NCBI GenBank assembly: GCA_009103225.1
Contig: RHPI01000260.1
Span: 715,250 to 779,249, forward strand
DNA: 64,000 nt
From: Chlorokybus atmophyticus
Lineage: Eukaryota > Streptophyta > Chlorokybophyceae > Chlorokybales > Chlorokybaceae
Direction: 5' to 3'
Shown here: in pieces, positions 26,863 through 37,525 of the stretch
How positions within the stretch are numbered: the first letter of the stretch is position 1
How the letters are laid out: every line of letters starts with the position of its first letter
Notes under the pieces: model-generated
Seen by the model: the letters and a program-made list of their open reading frames with translations, nothing else
Databases searched by the model: none
Told to the model about the DNA's origin: nothing
Translations under genes and position numbers: made by a program

Positions 26863-27400
26863 TGTAACAGCACCACCATCGCCGGTGATGCCCCTTCAAT
26901 CCTCTACCCCAACACCCACACCGCCTATGACAAGCCTTTCAACGGCGTGGCCGCCACTGAGCAGAGAACTGAAAGTCCCCACATCAGATTGATGTGACCT
27001 TTTATATCAAGAGTATATCAACTATATACCACTCGATAATTAACTCACAACTAGATATCGATTTCCTAACTACAGATAGGGTAGTTAGGAAATCTAGCGT
27101 GAGCCAATCACAGCTCAGATAAGGTACATATCGATAAGGTACCCATCCAAAAGATACATATCGTAAGGTATCTAACGAGATAGTGATCACATTATATCAA
27201 ATGTGACATTAAATAGGCTTGAATAAGCGGTTCTACACCCATTGGGACTTATTTAAGCTATGATAAAGCATCATAGCCTTCAATAAGCGAGGAACCGTAG
27301 AAAAGAGGTATAAATAAGCATATTTAAACTATATACTTATTCATACAAAATGTGTTATTTAGGTAGCAATAATACCCCTATCATTATTGCTCCCGTTACA
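26863..27400 (-). repeat. LTR 2 (5' LTR of the minus-strand element, internal to the composite)
   Basis: 538 bp, with a few bases more than LTRs 1 and 3, mainly around 27060-27090 where an inverted repeat TTTCCTAACTA / TAGTTAGGAAA is complete. Confidence 0.92.
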
Positions 27401-29016
27401 TTCTCAGTACTGGTATATCTAGACGACATTATTGTGTTCAGCAAAACCCGGGAGGACCACCACAAACATGTGGAAATGGGTCTAGCTAAATTACGCGAAT
27501 ACAAATTCTATGCCAACCTGTCCAAATGCAACTTTGCAAAGGATGAACTACCCTTTTTAGGGCATGTGATTGGCAAAGAAGGATTGAAATCAGATCCTCA
27601 AAAAGTGTGTGCGGTAAAGGATTGGCCACCACCCAAGGATGTACATCAGTTACGTGCTTTCTTGGGGCTAGCCAATTATTTCCGCAAGTTCATGCGAGCA
27701 TATTCTGGCATGGCACATCCTTTAACATCTTTACTAAGAAAAGATGTTAAATTTGTGTGGACGGAGGCACACGAGGTTGCTTTTACACGCATTAAAGATG
27801 CATTAACGCAAGCCCCTGTGTTAGCCTTCCCCGACCACACCAAGCCTTTTGTGGTGATCAGTGATGCTTCCACCATTGGGTGTGGGGCAGTCCTTCTACA
27901 TGATGACAGACCATGTGCATATAAAAGCAGAAAGTTCATTCCTGCTGAACGTAATTACACAACCACTGAGCAGGAATTGCTCGAGGTGGTGCACGCGCTG
28001 CGCACATGGCGTTGCTACTTGGAAGGGGTGGAGTTTTCAGTGATTACTGATCACAACCCGCTCACATTCTTTCATACGCAACAAAATCTGTCGAGGCGGC
28101 AAGCTAGGTGGAATGAATTCATTTCTCGTTTCACTTTCACTTGGCAATACCGTCCGGGTCGCACCAATGTGGTGGATCCACTAAGTCGCAGCCCTGCTCT
28201 TTTGACACTTACGCGCTCTCGAAGTACGCGTATTGTACAACAGCCTGAAGATCCTTTCTTAAAGGAAGTGTCCGCAGGTTATAACTCAGATGATTGGTTT
28301 AGCAGTCAAACCAACTTGCAACAGCTTACTGCTGTTAGCAATCTGTGGTATAAAGGGGAGCAGTTGGCAATTCCCAACTCGGGCGACTTGCGTAAGCAAT
28401 GCTTACATTTAGTGCATGACCCGCCGTATGCTGGGCATTTGGGGAAACACAAAACACTCAAATCTGCGCAAAAGTTATACTGGTGGCCGTCAATGTCAGC
28501 TGACGTGGATCAATATGTTCGCACATGTGACGTGTGTCAACGTAATAAGCCACTACGAAAAAAACAAGCGGGATTGCTGAAACCATTGGCAATTCCAGAA
28601 CAAAAGTGGGATAGTGTCAGTATGGATTTGATTACTGACCTACCTGAAACAGCAGCTAAAAACACTGCTATTGTGGTTTTTGTCGACCGTTTGACTAAAA
28701 TGGTGCACTTTGCCCCGTGTTGCACAACTGTAAGTGCACCGGACTTGGCACACTTATTTGTGTCCACGGTCTTTCGCGTTCACGGTGTACCGCGTGAACT
28801 TGTCACAGATCGTGATCCTCGGGTTGTCTCCAAGTTTTGGCGAAAAGTCTGTGAATTGTTGGGGGTAAAACAAAGCATGTCGACTGCTTTCCACCCGCAA
28901 CCGGACGGTCAAATTGAGCGAGCAAATCAAATACTGGAAGAAATGCTTCGCCATTATGTGGCTCCTAATCATGCTGATTGGGACAGGTCCTTGCCAATGG
29001 CAGAGTTCGCTCCGAA
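27401..29016 (+). pseudogene. Inverted partial pol (RT part, RNase H, integrase part)
   Basis: The plus-strand frame is open from inside LTR 2 (27350) into LTR 3 (stop at 29146), 598 codons. True pol similarity starts at about 27413 with VLVYLDDIIVFS in mid-RT and ends at about 29010 with LPMAEFA in the integrase core, next to the LTR 3 boundary. It lacks the first half of RT, the protease, the integrase C-terminus and the chromodomain. It is colinear with 23310-21730 of the minus-strand copy but has none of that copy's frameshifts. It is a truncated fragment with no start of its own and is not expected to be functional. Confidence 0.9.
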
Positions 29017-29543
29017 TGTAACAGCACCACCGTCGCCGGTGATGCCCCTTCAATCCTCTACCCCAACACCCACACCGCCTATGACAAGCCTTTCAACAAC
29101 GTGGCCGCCACTGAGCAGAGAACTGAAAGTCCCCACATCAGATTGATGTGACCTTTTATATCAAGAGTATATCAACTATATACCTCTCGATAATCAACTC
29201 ACAACTAGATATCGACCCTACAGATAGGGTAGTTAGGAAATCTAGCGTGAGCCAATCATAGCTCAGATAAGGTACATATCGATAAGGTACCTATCCAAAA
29301 GATACCTATCGTAAGGTACCAAGCGAGATAGTGATCACAATATATCAAATGTGACACTAAATAGGCTTGAATAAGCGGTTCTACACCCATTGGGACTTAT
29401 TTAAGCTATGATAAAGCATCATAGCCCTTAATAAGCGAGGAACCGTAGAAAAGAGGTATAAATAAGCATATTTAAATACTTATTCATGCAAAATGTGTTA
29501 TTTAAGTAGCAATAATACCCCTATTATTATTGCTCCCGTTACA
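29017..29543 (-). repeat. LTR 3 (outer right end of the composite)
   Basis: 527 bp, same length as LTR 1 and same orientation. GCATG follows immediately and matches the sequence before LTR 1. Confidence 0.93.
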
Positions 29544-29989
29544 GCATGTGAACTCCATGAGGCGTGTAGCAAGATCCGGGGGAACATTTTTTGCAAATGG
29601 CTTGGGCGCTTCAAAGTTATAAAAACGGGCCTAGGATAGGCTAAAAACAGCTGTTATTGCGATATGCACAAGACTTTATTTCGAATGCACATTAAACTCA
29701 TTATAACTACTCAGCTAATTCCTACATGAAGACATGATGATAGTTACGATACTTGCAACTTTTTTAAGATACATGAAGCGACATCCACGGTAGCACATTA
29801 AACACGGAAAAATATGATTCAACATCCACTACAGAAACTTGCATTACCTAGTAAACAATCTACACTGCCAAACAAATGTACAACCCTAGCTAACTTACTT
29901 TACAACACCTCAAGGATGGCCTCATGCAGCTCCCGTATGCGAAACAACGACTCCCTTATACCTTTCCATGTCTTCAGCCTGGACTTACT

Positions 29990-32900
29990 GCGGGTAAGTC
30001 GTTCACTCTTGGACTCCCGCTCCAATGTGACCTTGGGTGCGCACCGTAGTAAGTAAGCTGGTACTCTTGCCTTTTTGTGGGGTTGAGGCGGTAGGAATTA
30101 CAAAGACCGTTTTGGCAACTCTTAAACCGGGACATGTTGTTGTGTGAGTCGCCGAAAATATACTCCTGTAATGTAGAGGGTGTTCGGCAGCACCCTGTTG
30201 CCGTAGCTGTCCGCACGGGTTGTGGATTGACGATTTCTTTCTGCCTCCTTCACACTTTGAAGGATCCAATAAGGTGCATCTTTGTCGTGATCTTCAGCGC
30301 TCCTGTAAAAAGATACAACGAAGAGATCCCTCTTCTTCAAGGTTAATGCCAGCGTCTCTTAGTTTAGCATTAGCATCTAAAAGATAGCAAGCACTCAGAT
30401 TACGAAAACTGCAGTACCCTGCTTGCATCGGCACACATTGCAAGATGCTGGACGTCCATTAACTTGCAACAAGCAAAGCAGGATCCTGAACCTTCATTAA
30501 CTTGCATGTTCAGCACTGGCTCACAAGACATTCAGCTGCATGTGCCAAATGTTCAGTTACTGCACTTTTAAATTTGAGAAATGCTTACCTCTTGCTCAGC
30601 CTCTTCCTCTTCATCTCCAGCCACGAGCACCTGCTGCTTCCACTTGCCCGCATTCTCCTTGTTGACGCAGCTAGAATGCAGCTCCTCGACACATGGTGCA
30701 CAGAAGCAAGAAAGCGCACGGGACATGAAGCGGTCCGCTTCACCCGTCGCTCGCACGGCCTGGAACTTCATAGTGCCTGGCACTGTCCCGTAATTGCTTC
30801 GTTCCGGTTTATGCACAACCTCGTCAATGTCCGAAAGGTGAAACAAGTGCTTCTGCACACACGCCTCGCCTTTTCGAGATTCATACGTGGATAAAGCTCC
30901 TCGGCCCAGGTGCTCATTGGCGTAACGTGCTGCGGACTCAACATTTACTATCTGTTCTCCCTGCAGCACTGCCCTGTCGAGAAGGTGCTTTGATGTTCCT
31001 CCCTAGCCGTCGTGTTCTCCTTTACCATGCTGAGGGCAAGGATAATGCCACTCTAGCTTTATATGACAATAAGTCGCAGGGTCGTCCTCGCATTCAACAG
31101 CCGATGCAGAGGTCGCAAGAACAGGCACTCCAAACTTTGCTATCTGTCCAAATTGTTTGCGCACTTAAATTGTACGCTGCAGTTATCACTCCAACTGACG
31201 ATTTTGTGTACAGCAATGTCCCTGCGCAGATACCCCCCCAGGAGTCCTCTGATGTAATGATGCACCACTTAGCTGTCTTTGATGGTGTCATGCGTTATGA
31301 AGAAGTGCACCTGCGTAAAACACGGCTGAGTTAAACCTGGTCAGCAGGCAAGTCAGCTATGATAGGTGTATTAATGTAACACATGCTGCTTTACCTCTTT
31401 CATGCGCACAGGCTCCTCGTCTGTAGACTCGATGCCATCGACCTCAATTTGCGCATGACAATGCACTATCATGACATAGATCACTACAGGTGCAGATTGA
31501 AAGTGCTGCTGCATCAGCTCGTTCTTCGGTCGAATGGTATAGTTCTCCGCAAAATCACTGATCATGACAATGGTGCCGCGATTGAACGTCTGTAAGCACT
31601 GTCGTTGCTGTAAAGCTTGCCACGAACCCAGAAACGCGTGCCAGCGAAAGTCCTCCAGCATAGGTCGGTATCGCACGCGGAATACCGAGTAAGTAAGCGT
31701 CTGCTTGGCAAAGTCCACGCGTTCGTACTCTGTGACGGAACCATTGCAGCGCGCCTTGTCTGCTTTTGCTTTTCATAAAGGGACGGACATAGCCGCGTAG
31801 TGACGTCTTGCATAATCTGTATGACAGTTTGAAAAGAGCTTGTCCCAACCACAACGACTGCATTCTCCTTTCACACAGCGCTTTTTATGGTAACCTTCAC
31901 CGGGTTCCTTTGGGCACATGATAGAGTTGACAGCGTCTGTTAAATGGCTAAAAAAACCTTTGCAAGCTAATTGTAACGGGAAGGTACATCAGATCACCAC
32001 AAATCGACCGTAAAAGTATCAAGTCTTTTGTGGTCGAGTGGGCTCTGACATTGGTCATCGGAGCTTGAGACCCGAGTTCGATTCCTGCCTTGCACACGAA
32101 TTGCGTGGTCGTTGTTTCTTGATCCAATAACATCATAAATGGTCAGTTTATAATCATCGATGGGTCATCGATAGGTCGCGACTTGCCTAATGGCAATCGC
32201 GCCGAACTGACCAGTTCAATCGGCGCGGCAGGGCGCGACCATCCTATCGCGGCGACGCGACCTGTGGGGCCGGCAGCGGCTCGCTATGCGCGCGTTGACC
32301 GGTATGGCCTAAACTGGCCGGTCCTTGGGTGGTGGGGCCGGTGACGGACCCTAAGATGATTCCCCTGGGATGATTCCCCAGCTGATGCGAGCCAGCTGCC
32401 GGGGACGTCAGCGTTCTTAAGTGGGGGGGAATGTAACGGGAAGGTACATTAAATCACCACAAATCGACCATAAAAGCACCAAGTCTTTTGTGGTCGAGTG
32501 GGTTGTGACACCAATAGACACCTGCTGTACATTGAATGATCACAAGGACTGCTGCAGGCGCAAGTCTTCTGAACCTGTTAAACAATATGTCAGCAGGCAA
32601 CCGGCTTGTAAGATCTTGGAGGTCGAGTAACTGCTAGCTTGCTTACCTCACAGTAATTACAAGCACAATGACAACTATCAATATGCCGCAGGCGCAGAAA
32701 ATTGGTAAGGGCGTCCCACATTTCCTTGTTTTCTGTGTGTGCTGAACAAACGCATACATGCCGAACGTCTCGTGCTCCAATATAGTGGGGTTTCAGCTTT
32801 TTAATGACCGCTGCTGTACTTGAACTTCCGGGTGCTGCTCTTTGAACATCAAAAACAGCTCTGTGCGCGTGGTGCCTTCCGGATATTTTTTGGAGATTTT

Positions 32901-33340
32901 GATATTGCGCAGCCTCTTGTTAGTGACTTCATCTCGAGCGTGAACTTGATCGCGTTTGGATGCAGACTCTCTTGTGTTCTTATGCCAAAATTGTTGAATC
33001 AAATCGGCCACACGCAAGCTGTCTTTGCATTTGCCACGCTGCTTCAGGCTCCAGTCATTCCGAATGGATGTCAACTGTTAGGACCAGTGACGTTTGATTT
33101 TGAGAAGTGCAGCAACGTTCTGCGTGACACGTGCATCGTTCAAGACTTTCAGCAACACACTGCTACCGGTTTTAACGAGCACGGCTCGTGCATAACGATG
33201 AGCTTCTATTCTTGCTGGCTTGACTTCTTGATAAGCTTTGCTATTCATTTTTGCAACGGTGCGAAGGGCTGGGGCATCGGCAACAGCCTAAAGGTCTTCA
33301 TCGTGTTGGATGGCAGCTTGCAGAAACGGTTGCTTAGTTA
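29990..33340 (-). pseudogene. Decayed DDE-type transposase-like gene, interrupted
   Basis: Scattered minus-strand segments follow one protein order: a basic N-terminal part (33340-32820), KKLKPHYIGARDVRHVCVC then a Cys cluster ending CNYCE with a splice donor at 32646, CPKEPGEGYHKKRCVKGEC (about 31900), FRWHAFLGSWQALQQRQ then MISDFAENYTIRPKNEL (about 31600-31530), VHFFITHDTIKDS, SWSDNCSVQFKCANN (about 31180), HGKGEHDG near 31010, and a LSCFCAPC Cys-rich tail. The DFAENY, SDxxxxQFK and HGKGxxDGxGG motifs recur, from memory, in uncharacterised metazoan and algal proteins that look like RNase H-fold transposases. In-frame stops occur at 33078-33080 (TAA), 31269-31271 (TAA) and 31003-31005 (TAG), with frameshifts near 32818 and 31130. 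The family name is not certain. Confidence 0.6.
31972..32510 (+). mobile_element. Small non-autonomous LTR-type element (TRIM-like) with tRNA-like promoter boxes
   Basis: Two direct repeats start TGTAACGGGAAGGTACAT at 31972 and 32432 and match over 79 bases with seven substitutions. The second is preceded by a polypurine tract AAGTGGGGGGGAA at 32419-32431, so the right-hand copy is a 3' LTR start. Between them lie about 380 bases without coding capacity, GC-rich in the second half. The repeat contains TGGTCGAGTGG (32031-32041), a perfect RNA polymerase III A-box, and the left copy continues to AGTTCGATTCC (32075-32085), a near-perfect B-box. The insertion splits the transposase-like gene. Outer boundaries and target duplication are not clear. 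Confidence 0.65.
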
Positions 33341-33494
33341 AAAGATCTTTAAATACCAATGATAATGTCGCGGTTGAATTGCCACAGATTCTAACAATGT
33401 TCTGGGCTAAGCCGCTTGATATACGACCAACAGTCCACCTGAAGGCAAGAGACTGAAGTGAGTTCTCTTAGGGCTTACGATGGTGAGATTGTAG

Positions 33495-33870
33495 AGGTCT
33501 ATTATAACACAACGATAAAGTTAGTAGACCTCTAAGGTCTCAGGCACCGAGGAATGAGCGAAGTTGTCAACCTGAGATCTTGGAGGTCTAGTAACACACA
33601 ACGAGTGAGGTGAATGGACCTCCAAGATCTCAGGCATCGAGGGATTGACGACCTGAGATCTTGAAGGTCTAGTAACACACAACGAGTGAGGTGAATGGAC
33701 CTCCAAAATTTCAGGCATCAAGGGATTTACGACCTAAGATTTTGAAGGTCCAGTAACACACAACGAGTAAAGCTAATAGACCTTCAAGATTTTGGGCATC
33801 GAGGGATAGACGATCTGAAATCTTGAAGGTTCCGAAACGCACAACGACTGAAGTTAATAGACCTCCAAGA
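33495..33870. repeat. 81-bp tandem array with internal inverted arms
   Basis: The landmark AACACACAACGA-type motif recurs at 33593, 33674, 33755 and 33836, exactly 81 bases apart, with a diverged copy near 33506. Each unit contains GACCTCCAAGATCTCAGG and its near-perfect inverse CCTGAGATCTTGAAGGTC around a CATCGAGGGATTGACGA spacer, so every unit can fold into a hairpin. Confidence 0.85.
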
Positions 33871-33879
33871 TCTCATGTA

Positions 33880-34826
33880 TGCTGCCTGACAAGCAATGGA
33901 CCAAGAATGCTAGTAACACAGTCTTGCAGATTGGGAACTTTAACACCTCAGGCTGAAGGGCTTTGGGTGCGGTCGTGACAATACTATTTGAGTACAAAAG
34001 CAATTGCAAGAACTACACAGCAATGAGGTTGCAACATCTGTGTATATGTGTACGTGTGTGCTCTTATATGCGGATGTTGCATGACTAATGATGGGTGTGT
34101 GCCAGTACATGCCAACTGCGTATTTACCAAGAGGCAGCTCCCCTGCTGCAGTACTTCGTGCTTACCATGCAGGGAACAATCACATAAGCAACATGGGTGT
34201 GTGTGCAAATGTCTCTGCTTGCTGCAACTTGCTGTGTGCATGCAGCTCTATATGTTGCGCTTTTTGGTTTTGCTGATTACCAGCACAGGATTTACTGCAG
34301 CAACTAGCATATGGTGTGCATTATAGTAATAGCAATCTTTAACTGTCAAACAGTGCATACAAGACTATAACGCACGAATATTGTACTTGCTAGGTGGCGC
34401 CATGTATGCTGCCGCTGATCAAACCCTCCTGCATGAGCGCTGGGACAGCGCAACCCTTGTCGCAAATTTTCATATCCTCAGCGTTTTGCGCTAAAACTAG
34501 CTTACAGACGTCCTAACGGTCAAGTAGAGCAGCAAGCTTCAACTCACCTGGCTCGCGCTCGCCACCCCATATGGCCCCCACATCGCCTCCCATACCACCG
34601 CCCAAAGCCAGCACTCACTTACCAGCTACCGCACCAGGTCTTTCAACTTGCAAGTTACAACTTGCAAGCATTAGCTACACTCTACACAGTGGGATCTATT
34701 GAAACACACTAGCGCCCAGCTGAAAACAACACCGCCGCCGCCGCCAACAACTACACGACCGCCGCCGACGACCAGCTGCACTGCGGCACTAGAGTGGAGC
34801 TCACCGAATTGGGGGGGGGGGGGGGG
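33880..34826. other. Gene-free stretch
   Basis: No coding signal. The right end is a short CCGCCGCCG run and then a G homopolymer that leads into the gap. Confidence 0.4.
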
Positions 34827-34874
34827 NNNNNNNNNNNNNNNNNNNNNNNNNNNNNNNNNNNNNNNNNNNNNNNN
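34827..34874. other. Assembly gap (48 N) flanked by poly-G
   Basis: At least 16 G before and 25 G after the N run, so the gap is probably a long G homopolymer that sequencing could not cross. Confidence 0.95.
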
Positions 34875-34899
34875 GGGGGGGGGGGGGGGGGGGGGGGGG

Positions 34900-35790
34900 T
34901 AGGGTTCGACGCGCGATTAATGTCGCAACTAGGAAGCATAGTTTTCCATTGATCTAAATTGTTATATCTATACGCGATCGTCGATATATCCAACGGACGA
35001 CGACGTTTGTTTTTTGGATTGCTCGCTCTCGCCCCAGTGCTTGCGCTGCATAAGAGTATAACCGGTACAGATACTTATATGTGCGCTATTTAGAGTAGCA
35101 TGTTGCGTGTTTTGGTTTTATAAAATCTACATTGATGGTAGGACGGTAATTACACCGCTCTTAGCGAAGTGGCTTCAATGAAGCCCAGCACACGCACCAT
35201 GCTAGTTTTTTTTTTCACAAATAAGGAAGTGTTAATTTTCAATCCATGATTGTTGCGTGTGATTACTGCGTAGATGATGTTATAAGTCTGTCGTGTTATA
35301 TCAAAATTGGATGAAGTGCATGCTGGTTGCAATGCGTAAGGTGTTACGTAATGCTTGGCATGTGTACTTGTAACATGCCGTGAGTGATGATCGATGCGTA
35401 CAATTGATGATACGCGTGTTACGTAATGCTTCTATTGCAATACATAACAAGTTTTAATAATTACACATATCTACTGTAGAGTTTTATTAAGCAATAGTCT
35501 ATAGCAGTCTATATTTCAGTGGAATTATATGGAGATAATAGTTGGTTGTAGTTAATTACAAATAACAATTCAACACCAAGAGTATGACAACAATTATTGT
35601 GGCATTAAATGAAGACATCGTTACCTTCAACATTATGATATGACCTTGCATACTGTCTTCCGCAAAGGCTGGGTAAAGCGGAGGTTATCGCACCATCAGA
35701 TAAGACCGAAAACCGACGGTTACCAACGCATCGGCAATCATGTATATAATAATCAATTGACATTAGGTAATTCGTGTTTTTCAAGATATG
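34900..35790. other. AT-rich gene-free stretch
   Basis: AT-rich, stop-rich in all frames, no recognised motif. Confidence 0.4.
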
Positions 35791-35793
35791 ATT

Positions 35794-35880
35794 CCTCTCA
35801 TACCGCGAGAGCAACTCTGTCGCAGTAGCTCTCACGGTATGAGAGCTACTGCGACAGAGTTGCTCTCGCGGTATGAGAGG
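35794..35880. repeat. Perfect inverted repeat, 41-bp arms, 5-base loop
   Basis: Arm 1 is 35794-35834 and arm 2 is 35840-35880 with the spacer CGGTA. Arm ends read CCTCTCATACCGCGAGAG and CTCTCGCGGTATGAGAGG. I checked the pairing base by base and found no mismatch. A telo-box TTAGGGTTT lies at 35895-35903 just beyond it. Confidence 0.95.
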
Positions 35881-36239
35881 TGGCGCCCAGCCACTTAGGG
35901 TTTCTGGCCTCGGCAGGCATAGCCTCGGCAACCATAGCCAAAAATCCTAATGTTCAGGGGCGCTTTGGCGGGGGCGGCAGTGGCGTTGGTGGGGGTGTTG
36001 GCGGCGGTGGCAGGGGTGGAGGCGGTGTTGAGGCTTCGAGGGGTGTAGGAGTTTGAGAAGCGGCGCCTCCGTGTGTGAGGACAGGGTTGATTAGGGCGGC
36101 GTGGGCGTGGGCGGTAGGGGCCGGTGTAGGGCGTGGGCGTGCGTGCAGCAGCATGGAGGGGTCAAAGCGCAAGTCGACCAGGTTTGTGTTGTGTTTTTTA
36201 GTAGTGTTTTTGATTGCAATGCTTGCTTGTGACTGCTGC

Positions 36240-36620
36240 TGCTGTCGCTGCTGCTGAATATTAATGCTATAGCACCAGCAGCAGCACCAGCAGCACTGTA
36301 TTCCTTTGTGGTTGATTGCTGCGCACATCAACTTGTGTGTGCAGCAATCAACTGGTTGCTGAATTGTGTGTTGTGTCGCAGTCGCTGTTGTTACTAATTG
36401 TAATTGATTACTGCGCACAGCAACTTGTGTGCGCAGCAATCAATTGGTTGCTGAATTGCTGTGTGTTGTGTCCCAGTTGATATTGTTCGCAACTTAAGCA
36501 ACTTAACACAGCAATCTAGTAACAGCGCAGCAACTTCAATTCAGCAACCAGTCGATTGCTGTGCACACAAGTTGCTGTTGTAGTTGATTGCTGGTACACT
36601 GGTACATTGCTAGTAGCTGT
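36240..36620. repeat. Hairpin-forming repeat cluster (CAG-rich, GATTGCTGCGCACA family)
   Basis: A CAG/CTG-rich patch at 36232-36296 is followed by two direct copies, about 105 bases apart, of a unit whose core folds: GTTGATTGCTGCGCACA paired with TGTGTGTGCAGCAATCAAC (about 36310-36352), and AATTGATTACTGCGCACA paired with TGTGCGCAGCAATCAATT (about 36402-36446). A third, inverted relative lies at about 36529-36592. Confidence 0.75.
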
Positions 36621-36834
36621 ACCTTGCTGTTGGCACAGCTACCAGCAACACCTTGTCGTTAACTGCTATTGCCATTTTAGACAATGGAAAATCTAATTGT
36701 GTAAACTGCTATGCAGTGCAAATAAGGACACTCTAGAGGGGGAGAAAGCATAGGAGGACACTACTTCGCTCAGATCGAAGCGTTCACGTCTGCCCCCATC
36801 ATTCCAGTACGCCTTCTGCTGCTCTTTGTCCTGC

Positions 36835-37190
36835 TGCTGAGATCTTGGAGTTTCAAGATCTTGTGGAACAACTGCCTAATCTTGGAGGTCCAAGATTTTG
36901 GACCTCTCTTAGCTGCGTGTTCTTAGAGATTAGAGATCTTGAACCCTTCCTTGACTTACAGTTAGAGGAGGTTCAAAATCTTGGACCCCCCTTAGCTGCC
37001 GGCTCATGGAGGTTCAAGATCGTAAACCTCCCCTAGCTGCCTGTTCTTGGAGGTTTAAGATCTGAACCTCCCTTTACTCCAAGTTAAGAAAGGTTCAAGA
37101 TCTTAGACCTTCTTTAGCTGCCTCGAGCTCTTGGAGGTTTACAATTTTAAACCTCCCTTAGCTTCCTGCTCTTAGAGTTCTTAAATAAAG
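36835..37190. repeat. Palindromic tandem array (GGAGGTTCAAGATCTTGAACCTCC type)
   Basis: About six diverged units of roughly 55-65 bases, each a palindrome centred on AAGATCTT-like sequence and separated by TTAGCTGCCTGCTCTT-type linkers. A solitary unit sits at 39053-39116. Confidence 0.8.
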
Positions 37191-37299
37191 TACAATTGCT
37201 TCGCACGTATGAACTTACTACATTGTGAACTGCAGACAACCCCTGGCAATTGTTAGCCCTGGTCGGGGACCGCAACAAAAGCTTGCAGGCACGCAACGG

Positions 37300-37525
37300 A
37301 AAAAAAGTGCCACAAAGAAGAAGCAAGACAAGACTCCTCCACAGAAGACACCTAAAAGTTCAAAAAAAGCTGAACAAGCCGGTTGAGATTTCTTCCAATA
37401 ATGACAAGCAGGACAGGAAGCAAGTAGACACCAATGACGATCAGCCCAGGGACAACAAAGCAAGACCAAGAAGATTCCAGCGTAGCAGTGATGCAGATGA
37501 ACCCGTCATCTACTCATGTGAGTAA
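37300..37525 (+). other. Lys/Gln-rich open stretch, possible exon
   Basis: Plus-strand frames here read as a basic low-complexity protein (KSATKKKQDKTPPQKTPKSS in one frame, DNKARPRRFQRSSDADEP in another). Together with a possible short first exon at 36153-36182 (MEGSKRKSTR before a GT), it could be the 5' end of the gene that follows. The change of frame inside it argues for decay. Confidence 0.3.

Larger units (their letters stand above)
20340..29543 (-). mobile_element. Composite Ty3/gypsy chromovirus with three LTRs
   Basis: The 9.2 kb insertion is bounded by a 5-base target-site duplication GCATG (20335-20339 and 29544-29548). In order on the plus strand it contains LTR 1 (20340-20866), the internal domain of a minus-strand element (20867-26862), LTR 2 (26863-27400), an inverted partial pol on the plus strand (27401-29016) and LTR 3 (29017-29543). 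All three LTRs point the same way and have TGTAAC...GTTACA ends. Gag, protease, RT, RNase H, integrase and a C-terminal chromodomain are recognisable, so the element is a chromovirus, which in plants and algae integrates by reading chromatin marks. Both coding copies are defective. Confidence 0.92.

Noticed and set aside
32000-32110. Functional tRNA gene
   Set aside because: A- and B-boxes are present, but the T-stem does not pair well and no cloverleaf could be drawn; called only tRNA-like.
33495-33870. CRISPR array
   Set aside because: Repeats are tandem without unique spacers, and the DNA is a spliced eukaryotic genome.
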